A stretch of DNA of 64,000 bases from Burkholderia mayonis (GCF_001523745.2 NZ_CP013386.1:2790001-2854000), one strand, 5' to 3'; shown: positions 28,236 through 38,869, numbered from the stretch's first letter. The notes: a model not told the origin generated them from the sequence alone. Made by a program: numbers and translations.

Positions 28236-28310
28236 TTTTGCACGTGTTTGGCCGTACCCCGATTCGTCCGCGCATTCGGGCAGCTCGTCCAGTCAACGGA
28301 TGGCGCGCGG

Positions 28311-28326
28311 TGGCATGTATTTCGCT
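28311..28326 (+). promoter_or_regulatory. Putative sigma-54 (-24/-12) promoter
   Basis: TGGCATGTATTTCGCT matches the consensus TGGCACG-N4-TTGCW with the obligatory GG and GC at correct spacing and two mismatches (C to T in -24, T to C in -12). Transcription would start near 28337, only about 17 nt before the ATG at 28354, with GGAGAG at 28342-28347 as ribosome-binding site. Confidence 0.55.
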
Positions 28327-28353
28327 CGATCACCGGCAAACCGGAGAGACGTC

Positions 28354-28719
28354 ATGCGCATCGCCGCTTGTCTTGCCTATCGACCACATCTCATCGTCAC
28401 AGTGCTCACGGTATTGTTTGCGGCGTTGTCGCCTTTCGTCGCAATCGCGCACGAAAACGATACATACCGGAACGTCGACAAGCAGCCCGTGCATGTCACC
28501 GCTGCCGAATGGACCGAGCGTTTCGTGCATGTCGATGCCGGCGTATTCGCGCGACAGCGGGAGCGTGTGGCGGCCTCTGTTCCCGTCGCGACGCCGCTCT
28601 CCGACCGCAGCGCGGCCGTGACGCTGTGGGACGAGATTGGGCCGCCGACACCGCTGCCCGTGCCGTCCGATGCGCAGCGCACGGTTCGAGGCGACGGCAC
28701 GAGCTATACGAGGCGATGA
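28354..28719 (+). CDS. Small exported protein, hypothetical, probably sigma-54 controlled
   Basis: The 121-residue product has a signal peptide (basic start, hydrophobic Leu-Ile-Val-Thr-Val-Leu-Thr-Val-Leu-Phe-Ala-Ala-Leu around residues 13-28, probable cleavage after Ala-Ile-Ala). The mature part is hydrophilic, with Tyr-Arg-Asn-Val-Asp-Lys and Trp-Thr-Glu-Arg-Phe-Val-His-Val-Asp-Ala-Gly-Val-Phe-Ala. It does not resemble a family I know. GGAGAG precedes the ATG by 6 nt, which decides this start over in-frame upstream ones. The promoter just upstream and the flanking sigma-54 activators suggest coordinated control. Confidence 0.65.
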   Translation: MRIAACLAYRPHLIVTVLTVLFAALSPFVAIAHENDTYRNVDKQPVHVTAAEWTERFVHVDAGVFARQRERVAASVPVATPLSDRSAAVTLWDEIGPPTPLPVPSDAQRTVRGDGTSYTRR

Positions 28720-28783
28720 CGGACTCGCATGTAAAGGGCCAGGCCCACCGCGACAAAACCACGCAAGACGAAGAGGAGACGAG

Positions 28784-29479
28784 ATGACTGTACTGCCCGA
28801 CGCCTCGCAGCCGTCGTCGCGCCGCGCGTTGCACGCTTTGCGGACCGGTTCCGCCGCCGCAATCGTGCGCGTTGAGCCGATGGGCACGGTTCCAGGCAGC
28901 GCGATCTGCACGCATGCGATCGCATCGCGCGGCGCGCGTCGACAGGCGCTGCGCATTCGCGATGATCACGATCATCACGACGTCGCGGTTTCGCGCGAGC
29001 AGCCGCGCCACACGAGCGCGACCGATGCGCGGAACACGGCCGCCGCATCTCGCCCCAGTCCGAAGCACTCGCGCATCTCCATCCGTCTCGCTCGGAACGG
29101 CGCATCGCATGCGACGACGAGCGCCGGATGCATCGCATTGCCGAATCCGCGAGGTCCGTCGCCCGCGCATCGGCATGCGGGCACAGCAGGTCTTCAGCGC
29201 GACAGCGTCGCAACCCGCACGCTGAGCGCGAAAGCGGAAACCGCCTCGGATAGCGAACTATCCGAGGCGGTCCCTAAACACGGAAGTCTGGGACAGCCGG
29301 CGGGGGGGCATGAAATGCAGCGGGCATTGCGCCACGGCGACGCGCTCGCGCATCTCATCGGAATCGTCCAGGTCATCCAGATAGCCGGAGCCGTTCATGC
29401 AACGGCGAACGTTTTGGTGCTCCGTCCCCCGGCGGGCACTCTTTTTGGCAGCAGAATCCATACATGTCGGAGTGTCTGA
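28784..29479 (+). CDS. Hypothetical ORF, doubtful
   Basis: A 231-codon frame begins at ATG 28784 behind GAGGAGACGAG, a good ribosome-binding site, and its TGA overlaps the ATG of the next exported protein (TGATG). Those two features favour translation. Against it, codon usage is less GC-biased in the second half, the protein is rich in Arg, His and Ser without any recognisable domain, and a long hairpin (29240-29271) falls inside it. It may be a short true gene with a longer open frame, or non-coding. Confidence 0.35.
   Translation: MTVLPDASQPSSRRALHALRTGSAAAIVRVEPMGTVPGSAICTHAIASRGARRQALRIRDDHDHHDVAVSREQPRHTSATDARNTAAASRPSPKHSRISIRLARNGASHATTSAGCIALPNPRGPSPAHRHAGTAGLQRDSVATRTLSAKAETASDSELSEAVPKHGSLGQPAGGHEMQRALRHGDALAHLIGIVQVIQIAGAVHATANVLVLRPPAGTLFGSRIHTCRSV
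29240..29271. other. Perfect 14-bp inverted repeat with CGAA loop
   Basis: ACCGCCTCGGATAG and CTATCCGAGGCGGT flank a CGAA tetraloop. There is no T-tract on either side (CCCTAAAC follows), so it is not a standard intrinsic terminator. It could be an attenuator, an mRNA-stability element or a protein-binding site within the regulator island. Confidence 0.7.
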
Positions 29480-30237
29480 TGAAACGCCTCTTCGTTGCAT
29501 CGGCGATGATGCTTGCGTCGGCAATCGGTTTCGCGTTCGCTTCGCCGCTCCCCCCCGCTCCACACGGCACAACCGGCCTCACGCCGCGCGCGGACCTGTC
29601 CCGCTGGTTGGCGCGCGCCGATCGCGTCGATGCAGCGCGCGACGGCCTCGCCGCGACGGCCGCCGACGATCGGCCAATCGCGCCGGTGTCGAGCGCCTCG
29701 TGCGGCATGCACCGTCGCTGCGACTCGCATCGCACACGATCCGCGCGCAATATCGCCGGCGATGCGCGACTGCGCTCGCGCATCGCCGATCGGAACCGCG
29801 CATCGCTCGCTGCGTATCGATCGCCGCTTGTCGATTTGTCGTCCAATCGTTCGGGCGATCCGCCGCACGACGCGCACGAATCGACATCGACATCGAATCG
29901 CGCGACCGACTCGGGTCTCGGCGATCCGCAGCACACGCCTTCGATGCATGACGGCCGCTCATTCGTCGCATCGAAGTGCGTCGTTCAGCCAAGCGATCGG
30001 GATCGCGCGGTATACGTCTCGACGAATGCGAATATGTCGGCGCCGGCGAACACGCCGAGACATTCGCCACGCATGCGCGACGCCGACGACGTGGCGACAC
30101 GTCGCATCGTCGCGCACGTTTTCCCGGCGCGGCGAGCGAACGTACTCGCCGCGACGAGCGCAATCGGCAGCATCGAAACGAAGACCGCCGGCGATGCCGG
30201 CAACTGGGAGGACAATCACTCGCGGTCGCCGCGCTGA
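29479..30237 (+). CDS. Putative exported protein, hypothetical
   Basis: The 252-residue frame starts at an ATG sharing a base with the previous stop, with GGAG 7-10 nt upstream. The first 25 residues form a convincing signal peptide (Met-Lys-Arg-Leu-Phe-Val-Ala-Ser-Ala-Met-Met-Leu-Ala-Ser-Ala-Ile-Gly-Phe-Ala-Phe-Ala), cleaved probably before Ser-Pro-Leu-Pro. The mature part opens with Leu-Ser-Arg-Trp-Leu-Ala-Arg-Ala-Asp-Arg-Val-Asp-Ala-Ala-Arg-Asp-Gly-Leu-Ala. Further on it becomes Arg/Ser/Asp-rich and low in structure, so the real protein may be shorter or frameshifted. No family recognised. Confidence 0.45.
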   Translation: MKRLFVASAMMLASAIGFAFASPLPPAPHGTTGLTPRADLSRWLARADRVDAARDGLAATAADDRPIAPVSSASCGMHRRCDSHRTRSARNIAGDARLRSRIADRNRASLAAYRSPLVDLSSNRSGDPPHDAHESTSTSNRATDSGLGDPQHTPSMHDGRSFVASKCVVQPSDRDRAVYVSTNANMSAPANTPRHSPRMRDADDVATRRIVAHVFPARRANVLAATSAIGSIETKTAGDAGNWEDNHSRSPR

Positions 30238-30747
30238 AACGCAGCCGACGACGACTTACCGAGGAATGCGCATCGCGCCGCGACGATCGCAACGCGACAC
30301 GCCACGGGGGGACCGACATGTCCGGGGAAATCGCGCCGACGCCCGCTCGGCCAGCCGCATTCGCGCGCCGCGCGTCGTGCGCGTGTGTCCTCGATCGTCT
30401 GGTCGGCGATCGGCCGGGCATGGTCGACGACCACACAACACGGCTGCGTCAGCCGACACGACGCTGCCGGCGCGCTTACGTTTTCCGCGCACCGCGCGAC
30501 GCACATCGCGCTCGACGCCACCAGCCCATCCCGACCGAATGCGCCTACGCCGCATCGGTGCGCGAGCCGAGCGCAAGCCGACCGGCGTCGATCCCCGCGC
30601 CGCGCGCCCGCTTCGATTACGCCTTCGATCACACCTTCGATACGCATACGCCGACGATCGCGCCCGACAACGCATACGACGCGCCGCGAGCCACTATCGA
30701 CGCGCGCATCCCCGACACGTTCCGAACAATATCTGCAGAGGTGCATC
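30238..30747. other. Gap before the second activator gene, no firm gene
   Basis: These 510 nt hold open frames on the plus strand with Arg/His-rich, non-family-like translations. One begins at ATG 30318 behind GGGGGGACC but runs deep into the activator gene in another frame, so I do not call it. A run of three degenerate 12-mers around CTTCGAT (about 30610-30650) is the only visible pattern. Confidence 0.5.
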
Positions 30748-32229
30748 GTGCACGACTTCCGTCCCTACCCCGATTGCACGCCGCCCGGTCACGCCACGCA
30801 TTCCTCGTCCGCATCGACCAACCCGAGCGCGGACGAGCAGGCCATACGCCCGCTCGTCTACCTGTCGCGCACGCCCGACACGACGCTCGTCGAACATCTG
30901 CGCGCGCGGCGCTGGAACGTGCACGTCGCGCGCTCGGCGAACGAAGCGGCGCGCCGCGTGAAGCCGAACCAGCCACAGGCGGGGATCGCGGATCTCGACG
31001 GTTTCGCGCCGCGCGAGCTGTCGACGCTTGAATTGGTGCTGCGGCAGCAGCAGGTCGGCTGGATCGCACTCGCGGGCGACACGCGCATCAACGATCCCGA
31101 CGTGCGCCGGCTGATTCGCCAGTACTGCTTCGACTACACGCAAGGCCCGCCGCCGCACGAGACGATCGATTATCTCGTCGGCCACGCATACGGGATGGTC
31201 TCGCTGTACGATCTGGATTTCGCAGCGGGCATCGCCCAGACGACGGGCGACGAGATGGTCGGCGCATGCGACGCGATGCAGCAGTTGTTCCGGATGATCC
31301 GCAAGGTGGCCGCAACCGACGCGACCGTGTTCATCTCCGGCGAATCCGGCACCGGCAAAGAGCTGACCGCGCTCGCGATCCACGAGCGCTCGGAGCGCCG
31401 CAAGGCGCCGTTCGTCGCGATCAACTGCGGCGCGATTCCGAATCATCTGCTGCAGTCCGAACTATTCGGCTATGAGCGCGGCGCGTTCACGGGCGCGAGC
31501 CAGCGCAAGATCGGCCGTGTCGAAGCGGCCGACGGCGGCGCGCTGTTCCTCGACGAGATCGGCGACATGCCGCTCGAAAGCCAGGCGAGCATGCTGCGCT
31601 TCCTGCAGGAAGGCAAGATCGAGCGCCTCGGCGGACACGAGTCGATTGCGGTAGACGTGCGGATCATCTCCGCGACGCATGTCAATCTCGAAACGGCGAT
31701 GCGCGAAGGCCGCTTCCGCGAGGACCTGTTTCACCGGCTGTGCGTGCTGAAGCTCGAAGAGCCACCGCTGCGCGCGCGCGGCAAGGACATCGAAATCCTC
31801 GCGCATCACATCCTGCATCGGTTCAGGAGCGACGGCGCGCGCCGGATTCGCGGCTTCACATCGTGCGCGATCGAAGCGATGTACAACTATCAGTGGCCCG
31901 GCAACGTGCGCGAGCTGATCAACCGGATCCGGCGCGCGATCGTGATGTCCGACGGCCGCCAACTATCGGCCGCCGATCTCGATCTCGCGCCGTACGCGAC
32001 GCGCCAGGCGACGACGCTCGCCGAAGCGCGCGAGCGTGCCGAGCGCCGGACGATCGAAGCGTCGCTGCTGCGGCATCGCCACCGCCTGACGGAAGCGGCA
32101 GCCGAGCTCGGCGTGTCGCGCGCGACGCTGTATCGGCTGATGGTGTCGCACGGGCTGCGCGAGCTGTCATGGGGCGCCGCGCATCGGCCGGGCGCGGGCA
32201 ACGCCGACGACGAAGCCGAGCGCACGTGA
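30748..32229 (+). CDS. Sigma-54-dependent activator, VpsR-like (paralogue 2)
   Basis: The product (493 residues from a GTG start) closely parallels the activator at 26.4-27.8 kb. It has a VpsR-like receiver-type N-terminus (Asp82 in Ala-Gly-Ile-Ala-Asp), the shared segment Tyr-Cys-Phe-Asp-Tyr followed by Val-Gly-His-Ala-Tyr-Gly-Met-Val, an AAA+ domain with Gly-Glu-Ser-Gly-Thr-Gly-Lys, Gly-Ala-Phe-Thr-Gly-Ala and Leu-Phe-Leu-Asp-Glu, and a Fis HTH. I chose GTG 30748 because GCAGAGG precedes it by about 6 nt and no in-frame ATG gives a family-like N-terminus. The extra ~28 residues at the start are Ser/Pro-rich. It is oriented away from paralogue 1. Confidence 0.9.
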   Translation: MHDFRPYPDCTPPGHATHSSSASTNPSADEQAIRPLVYLSRTPDTTLVEHLRARRWNVHVARSANEAARRVKPNQPQAGIADLDGFAPRELSTLELVLRQQQVGWIALAGDTRINDPDVRRLIRQYCFDYTQGPPPHETIDYLVGHAYGMVSLYDLDFAAGIAQTTGDEMVGACDAMQQLFRMIRKVAATDATVFISGESGTGKELTALAIHERSERRKAPFVAINCGAIPNHLLQSELFGYERGAFTGASQRKIGRVEAADGGALFLDEIGDMPLESQASMLRFLQEGKIERLGGHESIAVDVRIISATHVNLETAMREGRFREDLFHRLCVLKLEEPPLRARGKDIEILAHHILHRFRSDGARRIRGFTSCAIEAMYNYQWPGNVRELINRIRRAIVMSDGRQLSAADLDLAPYATRQATTLAEARERAERRTIEASLLRHRHRLTEAAAELGVSRATLYRLMVSHGLRELSWGAAHRPGAGNADDEAERT

Positions 32230-32434
32230 TGCGCGCGTTCCGCGCATGCGGCACGGTGCATGACGTATAAGGCGCGGCGAGCGAGGCGTCCGTCGCCGCG
32301 CGTGCCGCGCGCGAAGCGGCATTCGGACCGACGCGATGCAAACGCCGCCCATCCCGCCGCGCCGAACGAGGCCGGCACGGCGCGCGATGCGCGATCCGGT
32401 AAAATCGTGCCCTTCGGCATCTTTTCTTTCCGTC

Positions 32435-32938
32435 ATGACGACGCTGACCCTGATCGTCGCACGCGCCCGCAACGGCGTAATCGGCCGCGACAACCAACTT
32501 CCGTGGAAACTCCCCGAGGATCTCGCGTTCTTCAAGCGCACGACGATGGGCGCACCGATCGTCATGGGCCGCAAGACGCATGAATCGATCGGCCGGCCGC
32601 TGCCCGGTCGCCGCAACATCGTCGTCACGCGCGACGCCGCGCGGCGCTTCGACGGCTGCGACACGGTTTCGTCGCTCGACGACGCACTCGCCCTCGCTGC
32701 GCGCGACGGCGCGGCCGAGGCGTTTCTGATCGGCGGCGCGCAGCTCTACGCGGAGGGCCTGCGGCACGCGGACAAGCTGGTCGTCACCGAGATCGACAAG
32801 GACTTCGAAGGAGACGCGTCGTTTCCCGCGCCCGATCCCGCGCAATGGGAAGAGGTGTCGCGCGACGCACATCGCGCGGCGGAGCCGAACGATTTCACGT
32901 ACGCTTTCGTCGTCTACCGGCGCAAGCGCGCCGGCTGA
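32435..32938 (+). CDS. folA: Dihydrofolate reductase
   Basis: FolA reduces dihydrofolate to tetrahydrofolate with NADPH and is the trimethoprim target. The 167-residue length is normal. Motifs are [19 protein letters not shown] with the Met20-loop [11 protein letters not shown] with the acidic residue binding the pterin (Glu), [10 protein letters not shown] (NADPH) and Ile-Gly-Gly-Ala-Gln-Leu-Tyr. The ATG at 32435 is the only start giving the family N-terminus. Confidence 0.97.
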   Translation: MTTLTLIVARARNGVIGRDNQLPWKLPEDLAFFKRTTMGAPIVMGRKTHESIGRPLPGRRNIVVTRDAARRFDGCDTVSSLDDALALAARDGAAEAFLIGGAQLYAEGLRHADKLVVTEIDKDFEGDASFPAPDPAQWEEVSRDAHRAAEPNDFTYAFVVYRRKRAG

Positions 32939-32994
32939 CGCGGGCGGCGGCGCGCGTCCACGCGCCGCTGCGGCAAAGACGCCCAAAAAGACAA

Positions 32995-33026
32995 AACCCC
33001 TCGTTCCGAAAAACGAGGGGTTCGTC
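32995..33026 (-). terminator. Rho-independent terminator, mainly for pmbA
   Basis: AACCCCTCGTT and AACGAGGGGTT form an 11-bp stem with a 6-nt loop. On the minus strand it is followed by TTGTC after GGGGTT, so a short T-run serves pmbA. The hairpin also lies downstream of folA and may terminate both. Confidence 0.75.
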
Positions 33027-33091
33027 AGCATTCTAAAGCGCCGCTTGCCGTGGCGCTTTTTGCTTTTACACGATCGAACCGATCGCGACGC

Positions 33092-34462
33092 TCACTGCCC
33101 CGCGATCGTCATCTGCTCGATCAGCACCGAGCCCGTCGCCTTCGTCCCGCGCACGATCGAATCCGCGCCGATCGCGACGATGTGGCGGAACATCTCCTGC
33201 AGCGTGCTCGCGACGGTGATCTCCTCGACCGGATACTGAATCTCGCCGTTCTCGACCCAGAAGCCCGCCGCGCCGCGCGAATAGTCGCCCGTCACGTAGT
33301 TGACGCCCTGCCCCATCAGTTCCGTCAGCAAAAGACCCGTGCCGAGCTTCTTCAGCATCGCGTCGAAGTCGTCGGTCGGCCGCGTGAGCGCGCTCTTCAG
33401 CGCGATGTTGTGCGAGCCGCCCGCGTTGCCGGTCGTCTGCGTGCCGAGCTTGCGCGCCGAGTACGTCGACAGGAAATAGCCCTCGACGACGCCGTCCTTC
33501 ACGACGCTGCGCGCGCGCGTGCGAACGCCTTCCTCGTCGAACGGCGCGCTGCCCATCGCGCGCGGCACGTGCGGGTCCTCGACGATCTGCACGTGCGGCG
33601 CGAACACCTCTTTGCCGAGGCTGTCGACGAGGAACGACGTCTTGCGATACAGTGCGCCGCCGCTCACCGCCTGCACGAACGCGCCGAGCAAGCCTGCCGC
33701 GAGCGGCGCCTCGAACAGCACCGGCACCTTGCGCGTATCGAGGCGGCGCGCGCCGATCCGCGCGAGCGCACGCTCGGCCGCATAACGGCCGACCGACTCG
33801 GGCGAAGCGAGCTCGTCCGCGCGGCGCTTCGACGTGTACCAGTCGTCACGCTGCATGTGGCGGCCGCTGCCCGCGATCGGCGCGCACGCGATGTAGTGGC
33901 GCGAGTACGGATAGCCGGCAAGAAAGCCGCGCGACGTCGCGAGCACGAACTGCGAGTGCTGCGCGGACACGCTCGCGCCCTCAGAATTGCGGATCTGCGG
34001 GCTGACCGCAAACGCGGCGTCCTCCGAGCGGCGCGCGATGTCGACCGCTTCGTCGGCCGAGATGCGCCACGGATGATAGAGATCGAGATCGCGCGGATCG
34101 GTTTCGAGCAGCTCGGCTTCGGCGAGCCCCGCCGCGTCATCCTCGGCCGTGAAGCGCGCGATGTTGTACGCGGCCGCGACCGTGTCCTTCAGCGCGGCGG
34201 GCGAGAAATCCGACGTGCTCGCGTTGCCGCGCTTCTTGCCGATGAAGACGGTCACGCCGACCGTCTTGTCGCGGTTGTGCTCGATCGTCTCGACCTCGCC
34301 GCGCCGCACCGACACCGACAGGCCGTCGCCCTCGGAGATTTCGGTCGCGGCGTCGGTCGCGCCGAGCGCCTTCGCGTGCCGGAGGATATCCGTCGCGATT
34401 TCTTTCAGTTCGTTCTGCGTGTGCGGGAAATAGTGCGCCTGGGCGTCGAGGTTTGCAGCCAT
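33092..34462 (-). CDS. pmbA: Metalloprotease PmbA/TldE
   Basis: PmbA (TldE) forms a heterodimeric cytosolic zinc protease with TldD that processes modified peptides and degrades unfolded ones. The 456-residue length is right. The N-terminal half has Ala-Thr-Asp-Ala-Ala-Thr-Glu-Ile and [11 protein letters not shown]. The C-terminal half has Gly-Gly-Ser-His-Asn-Ile and [23 protein letters not shown]. As usual for TldE, the HExxxH zinc motif of TldD is absent. It diverges from darP, the common arrangement in proteobacteria. Confidence 0.95.
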   Translation of the reverse strand: MAANLDAQAHYFPHTQNELKEIATDILRHAKALGATDAATEISEGDGLSVSVRRGEVETIEHNRDKTVGVTVFIGKKRGNASTSDFSPAALKDTVAAAYNIARFTAEDDAAGLAEAELLETDPRDLDLYHPWRISADEAVDIARRSEDAAFAVSPQIRNSEGASVSAQHSQFVLATSRGFLAGYPYSRHYIACAPIAGSGRHMQRDDWYTSKRRADELASPESVGRYAAERALARIGARRLDTRKVPVLFEAPLAAGLLGAFVQAVSGGALYRKTSFLVDSLGKEVFAPHVQIVEDPHVPRAMGSAPFDEEGVRTRARSVVKDGVVEGYFLSTYSARKLGTQTTGNAGGSHNIALKSALTRPTDDFDAMLKKLGTGLLLTELMGQGVNYVTGDYSRGAAGFWVENGEIQYPVEEITVASTLQEMFRHIVAIGADSIVRGTKATGSVLIEQMTIAGQ

Positions 34463-34606
34463 CGTCGTGGTATCCGGTGGCGGGCGGTTCGCCCGCGTGT
34501 TTCAAAATGTGCGTATCCCGCGATCATAGCAAGGTCCGGCGCGGGCGACGCGGGTCGGCGAACGCGGTGCGCGGCGTGCGGTGCGCGGCGCGATACAATG
34601 CCGCCC

Positions 34607-35215
34607 ATGACACGCAAAACCCGTATCCAACCGATCGAGCCCGCCGCCGAAGACGCCAGCCACGGTTACGATCGCCCCAGCAAGTCCCAACTGAAGCGCG
34701 ACATGCACGCGCTGCAGGAGCTGGGCGTCGCCCTCGTCGAGTTGCCGAAGGATGCGTTCAAGCGCATGCCGATGCCGGAAGATCTCGCCGAAGCCGTGCG
34801 CGAGGCGCGCCGCATTACCGATCATGAGGGCAAGCGCCGCCAGATCCAGTACGTCGGCCGCGTGATGCGCTCGCTCTCCGCCGACGAAACAGCCGCGCTG
34901 CGGCTGGCGCTCGACACGCAGCGCGGCGTCAACAAGGCCGAGACCGCACGCCTGCACTGGATCGAGCGCACCCGCGAGCGACTGCTCGCGAGCGACGACG
35001 CGCTGACCGCGTTCATCCACGAGCATCCGGCCGCCGACGTGCAGGAAGGCCGCATGCTGATCCGCAACGCGCGCAGGGAAGCGCAGCAGGGGAAGCCGCC
35101 CCGCTACTTCCGCGAGCTGTTCCAATGGATCAAGACGGCGAGCGGCGCGGCAGGCGACGCGGACGATTCGCCCGATCACGCCTCTTCTTCCGACAATGAC
35201 GACGACGAAGCGTAA
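34607..35215 (+). CDS. darP: Ribosome biogenesis protein DarP (YjgA family)
   Basis: DarP is a small protein that binds the maturing large ribosomal subunit. The 202-residue product has the family's [36 protein letters not shown] and Arg-Tyr-Phe-Arg-Glu-Leu-Phe. An acidic Ser/Asp tail closes it. The start at 34607 is preferred; an ATG 9 nt upstream (34598) is an alternative. It diverges from pmbA and overlaps the mog start by 20 nt. Confidence 0.92.
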   Translation: MTRKTRIQPIEPAAEDASHGYDRPSKSQLKRDMHALQELGVALVELPKDAFKRMPMPEDLAEAVREARRITDHEGKRRQIQYVGRVMRSLSADETAALRLALDTQRGVNKAETARLHWIERTRERLLASDDALTAFIHEHPAADVQEGRMLIRNARREAQQGKPPRYFRELFQWIKTASGAAGDADDSPDHASSSDNDDDEA

Positions 35216-35816
35216 CCATCCCGACGAACTCGTGATCGGCCTCGTGTCGATCAGCGACCGCGCCAGCAGCGGCGTCTACGAGGACAAAGGCATTCCCGCG
35301 CTGAAGGAGTGGCTCGCGTCGGCGCTTGCGTCGCCGTGGCGGGCCGAGACGCGACTCATCCAGGACGACGCGCCGACGATCTCGGCGACGCTCGTCGAGC
35401 TCGTCGACGCGGCCGGCTGCGACCTCGTGCTGACGACGGGCGGCACGGGCCCCGCGCGCCGAGACGTGACGCCCGAGGCGACGCTCGCGGTCGCGACGAA
35501 GGAGATGCCGGGCTTCGGCGAGCAGATGCGGCAGATCAGCCTGAATTTCGTGCCGACCGCGATCCTGTCTCGGCAGGTCGCGGTGATCCGCGAGGCCGCG
35601 GATCACGCGGCGCTGATCGTGAACCTGCCCGGCCAGCCGAAATCGATCAAGGAAACGCTCGAAGGGCTGCGCGGCGACGGCGGCAAGGTCGAGGTGCCGG
35701 GCATTTTCGCTGCGGTGCCGTATTGCATCGACCTGATCGGCGGCCCTTACGCGGAGACGAATCCGGCCGTATGCGCGGCGTTCCGGCCGAAGAGCGCGGT
35801 GCGCGCGCCGAAATGA
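35196..35816 (+). CDS. mog: Molybdopterin adenylyltransferase
   Basis: Mog adenylylates molybdopterin before metal insertion in molybdenum cofactor synthesis. The 206-residue product has the MoaB/Mog core: [13 protein letters not shown] near the N-terminus, [18 protein letters not shown] and a C-terminal Asn-Leu-Pro-Gly-Gln-Pro-Lys-Ser. The C-terminal length matches Mog rather than MoaB. The start codon lies within the end of darP, so the two are co-translated. Confidence 0.93.
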   Translation: MTTTKRNHPDELVIGLVSISDRASSGVYEDKGIPALKEWLASALASPWRAETRLIQDDAPTISATLVELVDAAGCDLVLTTGGTGPARRDVTPEATLAVATKEMPGFGEQMRQISLNFVPTAILSRQVAVIREAADHAALIVNLPGQPKSIKETLEGLRGDGGKVEVPGIFAAVPYCIDLIGGPYAETNPAVCAAFRPKSAVRAPK

Positions 35817-35880
35817 TCGCCGCGGCGCAGCGACGCCCGCCCGCCTCCCCGGCCCGGCGCCACGACGCGCGGACCGCCGC

Positions 35881-36591
<711 letters not shown>

Positions 36592-36603
36592 CTAGCGCCC
36601 TCG

Positions 36604-37863
36604 ATGTCCGCCTATACCTTCACCCTGCTCTTCGCCGTCGCGCTCGTCGCGATGACGGGCACCAAGCTGTGGCTCGCGTCGCGGCAGATCCGCTTCGTCG
36701 CCGCACATCGCGGCCGCGTGCCCGCGCAGTTCCGCGAAACGATCCCGCTTACCGCGCACCAGCGCGCCGCCGACTACACGGTCGAACGCACCCGGCTCAC
36801 GATGTTCGAGATCGTCGTCGGCTCGGCCGTGCTCGTCGGGCTCACGCTCCTCGGCGGCGTCGGCGCGCTCGATTCGCTCCTCACCGGCTGGCTCGGCCAC
36901 GGCTACGGCCAGCAGGTCGCGCTCGTCGCCGCGGTGCTCGTGATCTCGAGCGCCGTCGACCTGCCGTTCGAGTACTACCGCCAGTTCGGCATCGAAGAGC
37001 GCTTCGGCTTCAACCGGATGACGAAGCGCCTGTTCTTCGCCGATCTCGCAAAGAACGCGCTCCTCGGCGCGGCGCTCGGGCTGCCGCTCCTGTTCGTCGT
37101 GCTGTGGCTGATGAACCAGGCAGGAGCGCTCTGGTGGCTGTGGACGTGGGCCGTGTGGGTCGGCTTCCAGTTGCTCGTCCTCGTGCTCTATCCGACCTTC
37201 ATCGCGCCGCTCTTCAACAAGTTCGAGCCGCTGTCCGACGACGCGCTGCGCACGCGGATCGAGGGGCTGATGAAACGCTGCGGCTTCGCGGCGAAGGGCC
37301 TCTTCGTGATGGACGGCAGCCGCCGCTCCGCGCACGGCAATGCGTATTTCACGGGATTCGGTGCCGCGAAGCGGATCGTGTTCTTCGATACGCTGCTCGC
37401 CCGCCTGACGGGCAACGAGATCGAAGCCGTGCTCGCGCACGAGCTCGGCCATTTCAAACGCCGCCACGTGATGAAGCGGATGCTCTGGACGTTCGCGCTG
37501 AGCCTCGCGCTCCTTGCGCTCCTCGGCTGGCTCGCGCAGCGCACGTGGTTCTACACGGGCCTCGGTGTGATGCCGTCGCTCGCAGGCAGCAACGCGGGCG
37601 TCGCGCTCGTGCTGTTCTTCCTGTCGATGCCGGTGTTCCTGTTTTTCGTCACGCCGCTCGGCAGCCTGAGTTCGCGCAAGCACGAGTTCGAAGCCGACGC
37701 GTTCGCCGCGAGCCAGACCGACGCGCGCGACCTCGTCAACGCGCTCGTGAAGCTCTACGAAGACAACGCGTCGACGCTCACGCCCGACCCCGTCTACACC
37801 GCGTTCTACTACTCGCACCCGCCCGCGTCGCAACGGATCGACCGGCTGCTCCAGCTCTCATGA
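36604..37863 (+). CDS. M48 family membrane metalloprotease (CAAX protease/Ste24 type)
   Basis: The 419-residue protein has several membrane helices (e.g. about 5-22, 67-87, 102-122, 150-200 and 295-345). The zinc motif is Leu-Ala-His-Glu-Leu-Gly-His-Phe-Lys at about residues 278-286, with the third ligand region [11 protein letters not shown] near 360. The order matches Ste24/CAAX-prenyl protease homologues, which act in bacteria as membrane quality-control proteases. Its stop overlaps the rsgA start (ATGA), implying coupling. Confidence 0.93.
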   Translation: MSAYTFTLLFAVALVAMTGTKLWLASRQIRFVAAHRGRVPAQFRETIPLTAHQRAADYTVERTRLTMFEIVVGSAVLVGLTLLGGVGALDSLLTGWLGHGYGQQVALVAAVLVISSAVDLPFEYYRQFGIEERFGFNRMTKRLFFADLAKNALLGAALGLPLLFVVLWLMNQAGALWWLWTWAVWVGFQLLVLVLYPTFIAPLFNKFEPLSDDALRTRIEGLMKRCGFAAKGLFVMDGSRRSAHGNAYFTGFGAAKRIVFFDTLLARLTGNEIEAVLAHELGHFKRRHVMKRMLWTFALSLALLALLGWLAQRTWFYTGLGVMPSLAGSNAGVALVLFFLSMPVFLFFVTPLGSLSSRKHEFEADAFAASQTDARDLVNALVKLYEDNASTLTPDPVYTAFYYSHPPASQRIDRLLQLS

Positions 37864-38804
37864 AGCGCGCGCCGACGAAGCAGCCGGCCAAGGCCGCCGC
37901 GCGCGGCGGCGAGCGCGTCGAAGGACGCGTGATCGCCGCGCACGGCCGCCACTACGTCGTCGCGCCCGCCGACGGCGGCCCGATGCTGCAGTGCTTTCCG
38001 CGCGGCAAGAAGAGCGACGTCGCGGTCGGCGACCGCGTCGTCTACGAACGGACGTCGGCCGACCAGGGCGTGATCGTCGAGATCGGTGAGCGGCGCAACC
38101 TGCTCTACCGCTCCGACCAGTTCAAGTCGAAACTCTTCGCCGCGAATCTCGATCAGTTGCTGATCGTGCTCGCGACCGAGCCGTACTTCAGCGAAGACCT
38201 GCTCGGCCGCGCGCTGATCGCCGCCGAGGCGAACGAGCTGAAGCCGATCGTCTTGCTGAACAAGATCGATGTCGAAGCCGCGCTGCCGGTTGCGCGCGAG
38301 CGTTTGGCGGCGTACCGCGCGCTCGGCTACGACGTGCTCGAGCTATCGATCAAGGGCGCGCCCGACGACGCACGCGCGCAGCTCGCGCCGCGCCTCGCCG
38401 GCCATTCGACGATCCTGCTCGGCCAGTCGGGGATGGGCAAATCGACGCTCGTGAACCTGCTCGTGCCCGACGCCGAGGCGGCGACGCGCGAGATCTCCGC
38501 AGCGCTCAACAGCGGCCGCCACACGACGACGTTCACGCGCCTCTATCCGCTCGCCGACGGCGGCGCGCTGATCGATTCGCCCGGCTTCCAGGAGTTCGGG
38601 CTCTATCATCTGACGGAAGGCCGCCTCGAGCGCGCGTTCCCGGAGTTCCGGCCGCTGTTGCCGCACTGCCGTTTCTATAATTGTCATCATCTGCACGAGC
38701 CTGGCTGTGCGATCCTGGAAGCCGTCGCCGACGGCAAGATCGCGCCCTCGCGCCACACGCTGTACGCACAGCTCGTGCACGAGGCGAGCCAGATCGTCCG
38801 CTAG
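37860..38804 (+). CDS. rsgA: Ribosome small subunit-dependent GTPase RsgA
   Basis: RsgA (YjeQ) is a late 30S assembly GTPase. The 314-residue product has an N-terminal OB-fold, then circularly permuted G motifs: Leu-Asn-Lys-Ile-Asp (G4) before [10 protein letters not shown] (G1), with Asp-Ser-Pro-Gly-Phe (G3) after. The C-terminal zinc site is [14 protein letters not shown]. It overlaps the M48 protease stop by 4 nt. Confidence 0.97.
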   Translation: MKRAPTKQPAKAAARGGERVEGRVIAAHGRHYVVAPADGGPMLQCFPRGKKSDVAVGDRVVYERTSADQGVIVEIGERRNLLYRSDQFKSKLFAANLDQLLIVLATEPYFSEDLLGRALIAAEANELKPIVLLNKIDVEAALPVARERLAAYRALGYDVLELSIKGAPDDARAQLAPRLAGHSTILLGQSGMGKSTLVNLLVPDAEAATREISAALNSGRHTTTFTRLYPLADGGALIDSPGFQEFGLYHLTEGRLERAFPEFRPLLPHCRFYNCHHLHEPGCAILEAVADGKIAPSRHTLYAQLVHEASQIVR

Positions 38805-38869
38805 CCGGGCGCCTCGGCGGCCGCGAGCCGCCCGCTCGCCCATTCGTCGTGCACAGAGGAGACGCCGCG

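Larger units (their letters stand above)
27827..28353. other. Regulatory gap between divergent activator and exported-protein gene
   Basis: No credible gene lies in these 527 nt. Positions about 28030-28200 are strikingly AT-rich for this genome. The stretch holds the putative activator-binding palindrome (28218-28235) and the putative sigma-54 promoter (28311-28326) described separately. Confidence 0.6.

Noticed and set aside
30318..31031. Plus-strand frame starting at ATG 30318 behind a G-rich ribosome-binding-site-like run
   Set aside because: It overlaps the second activator in another frame and its translation is Arg/Ala/His-rich with no domain; the activator frame is the real one from 30748.
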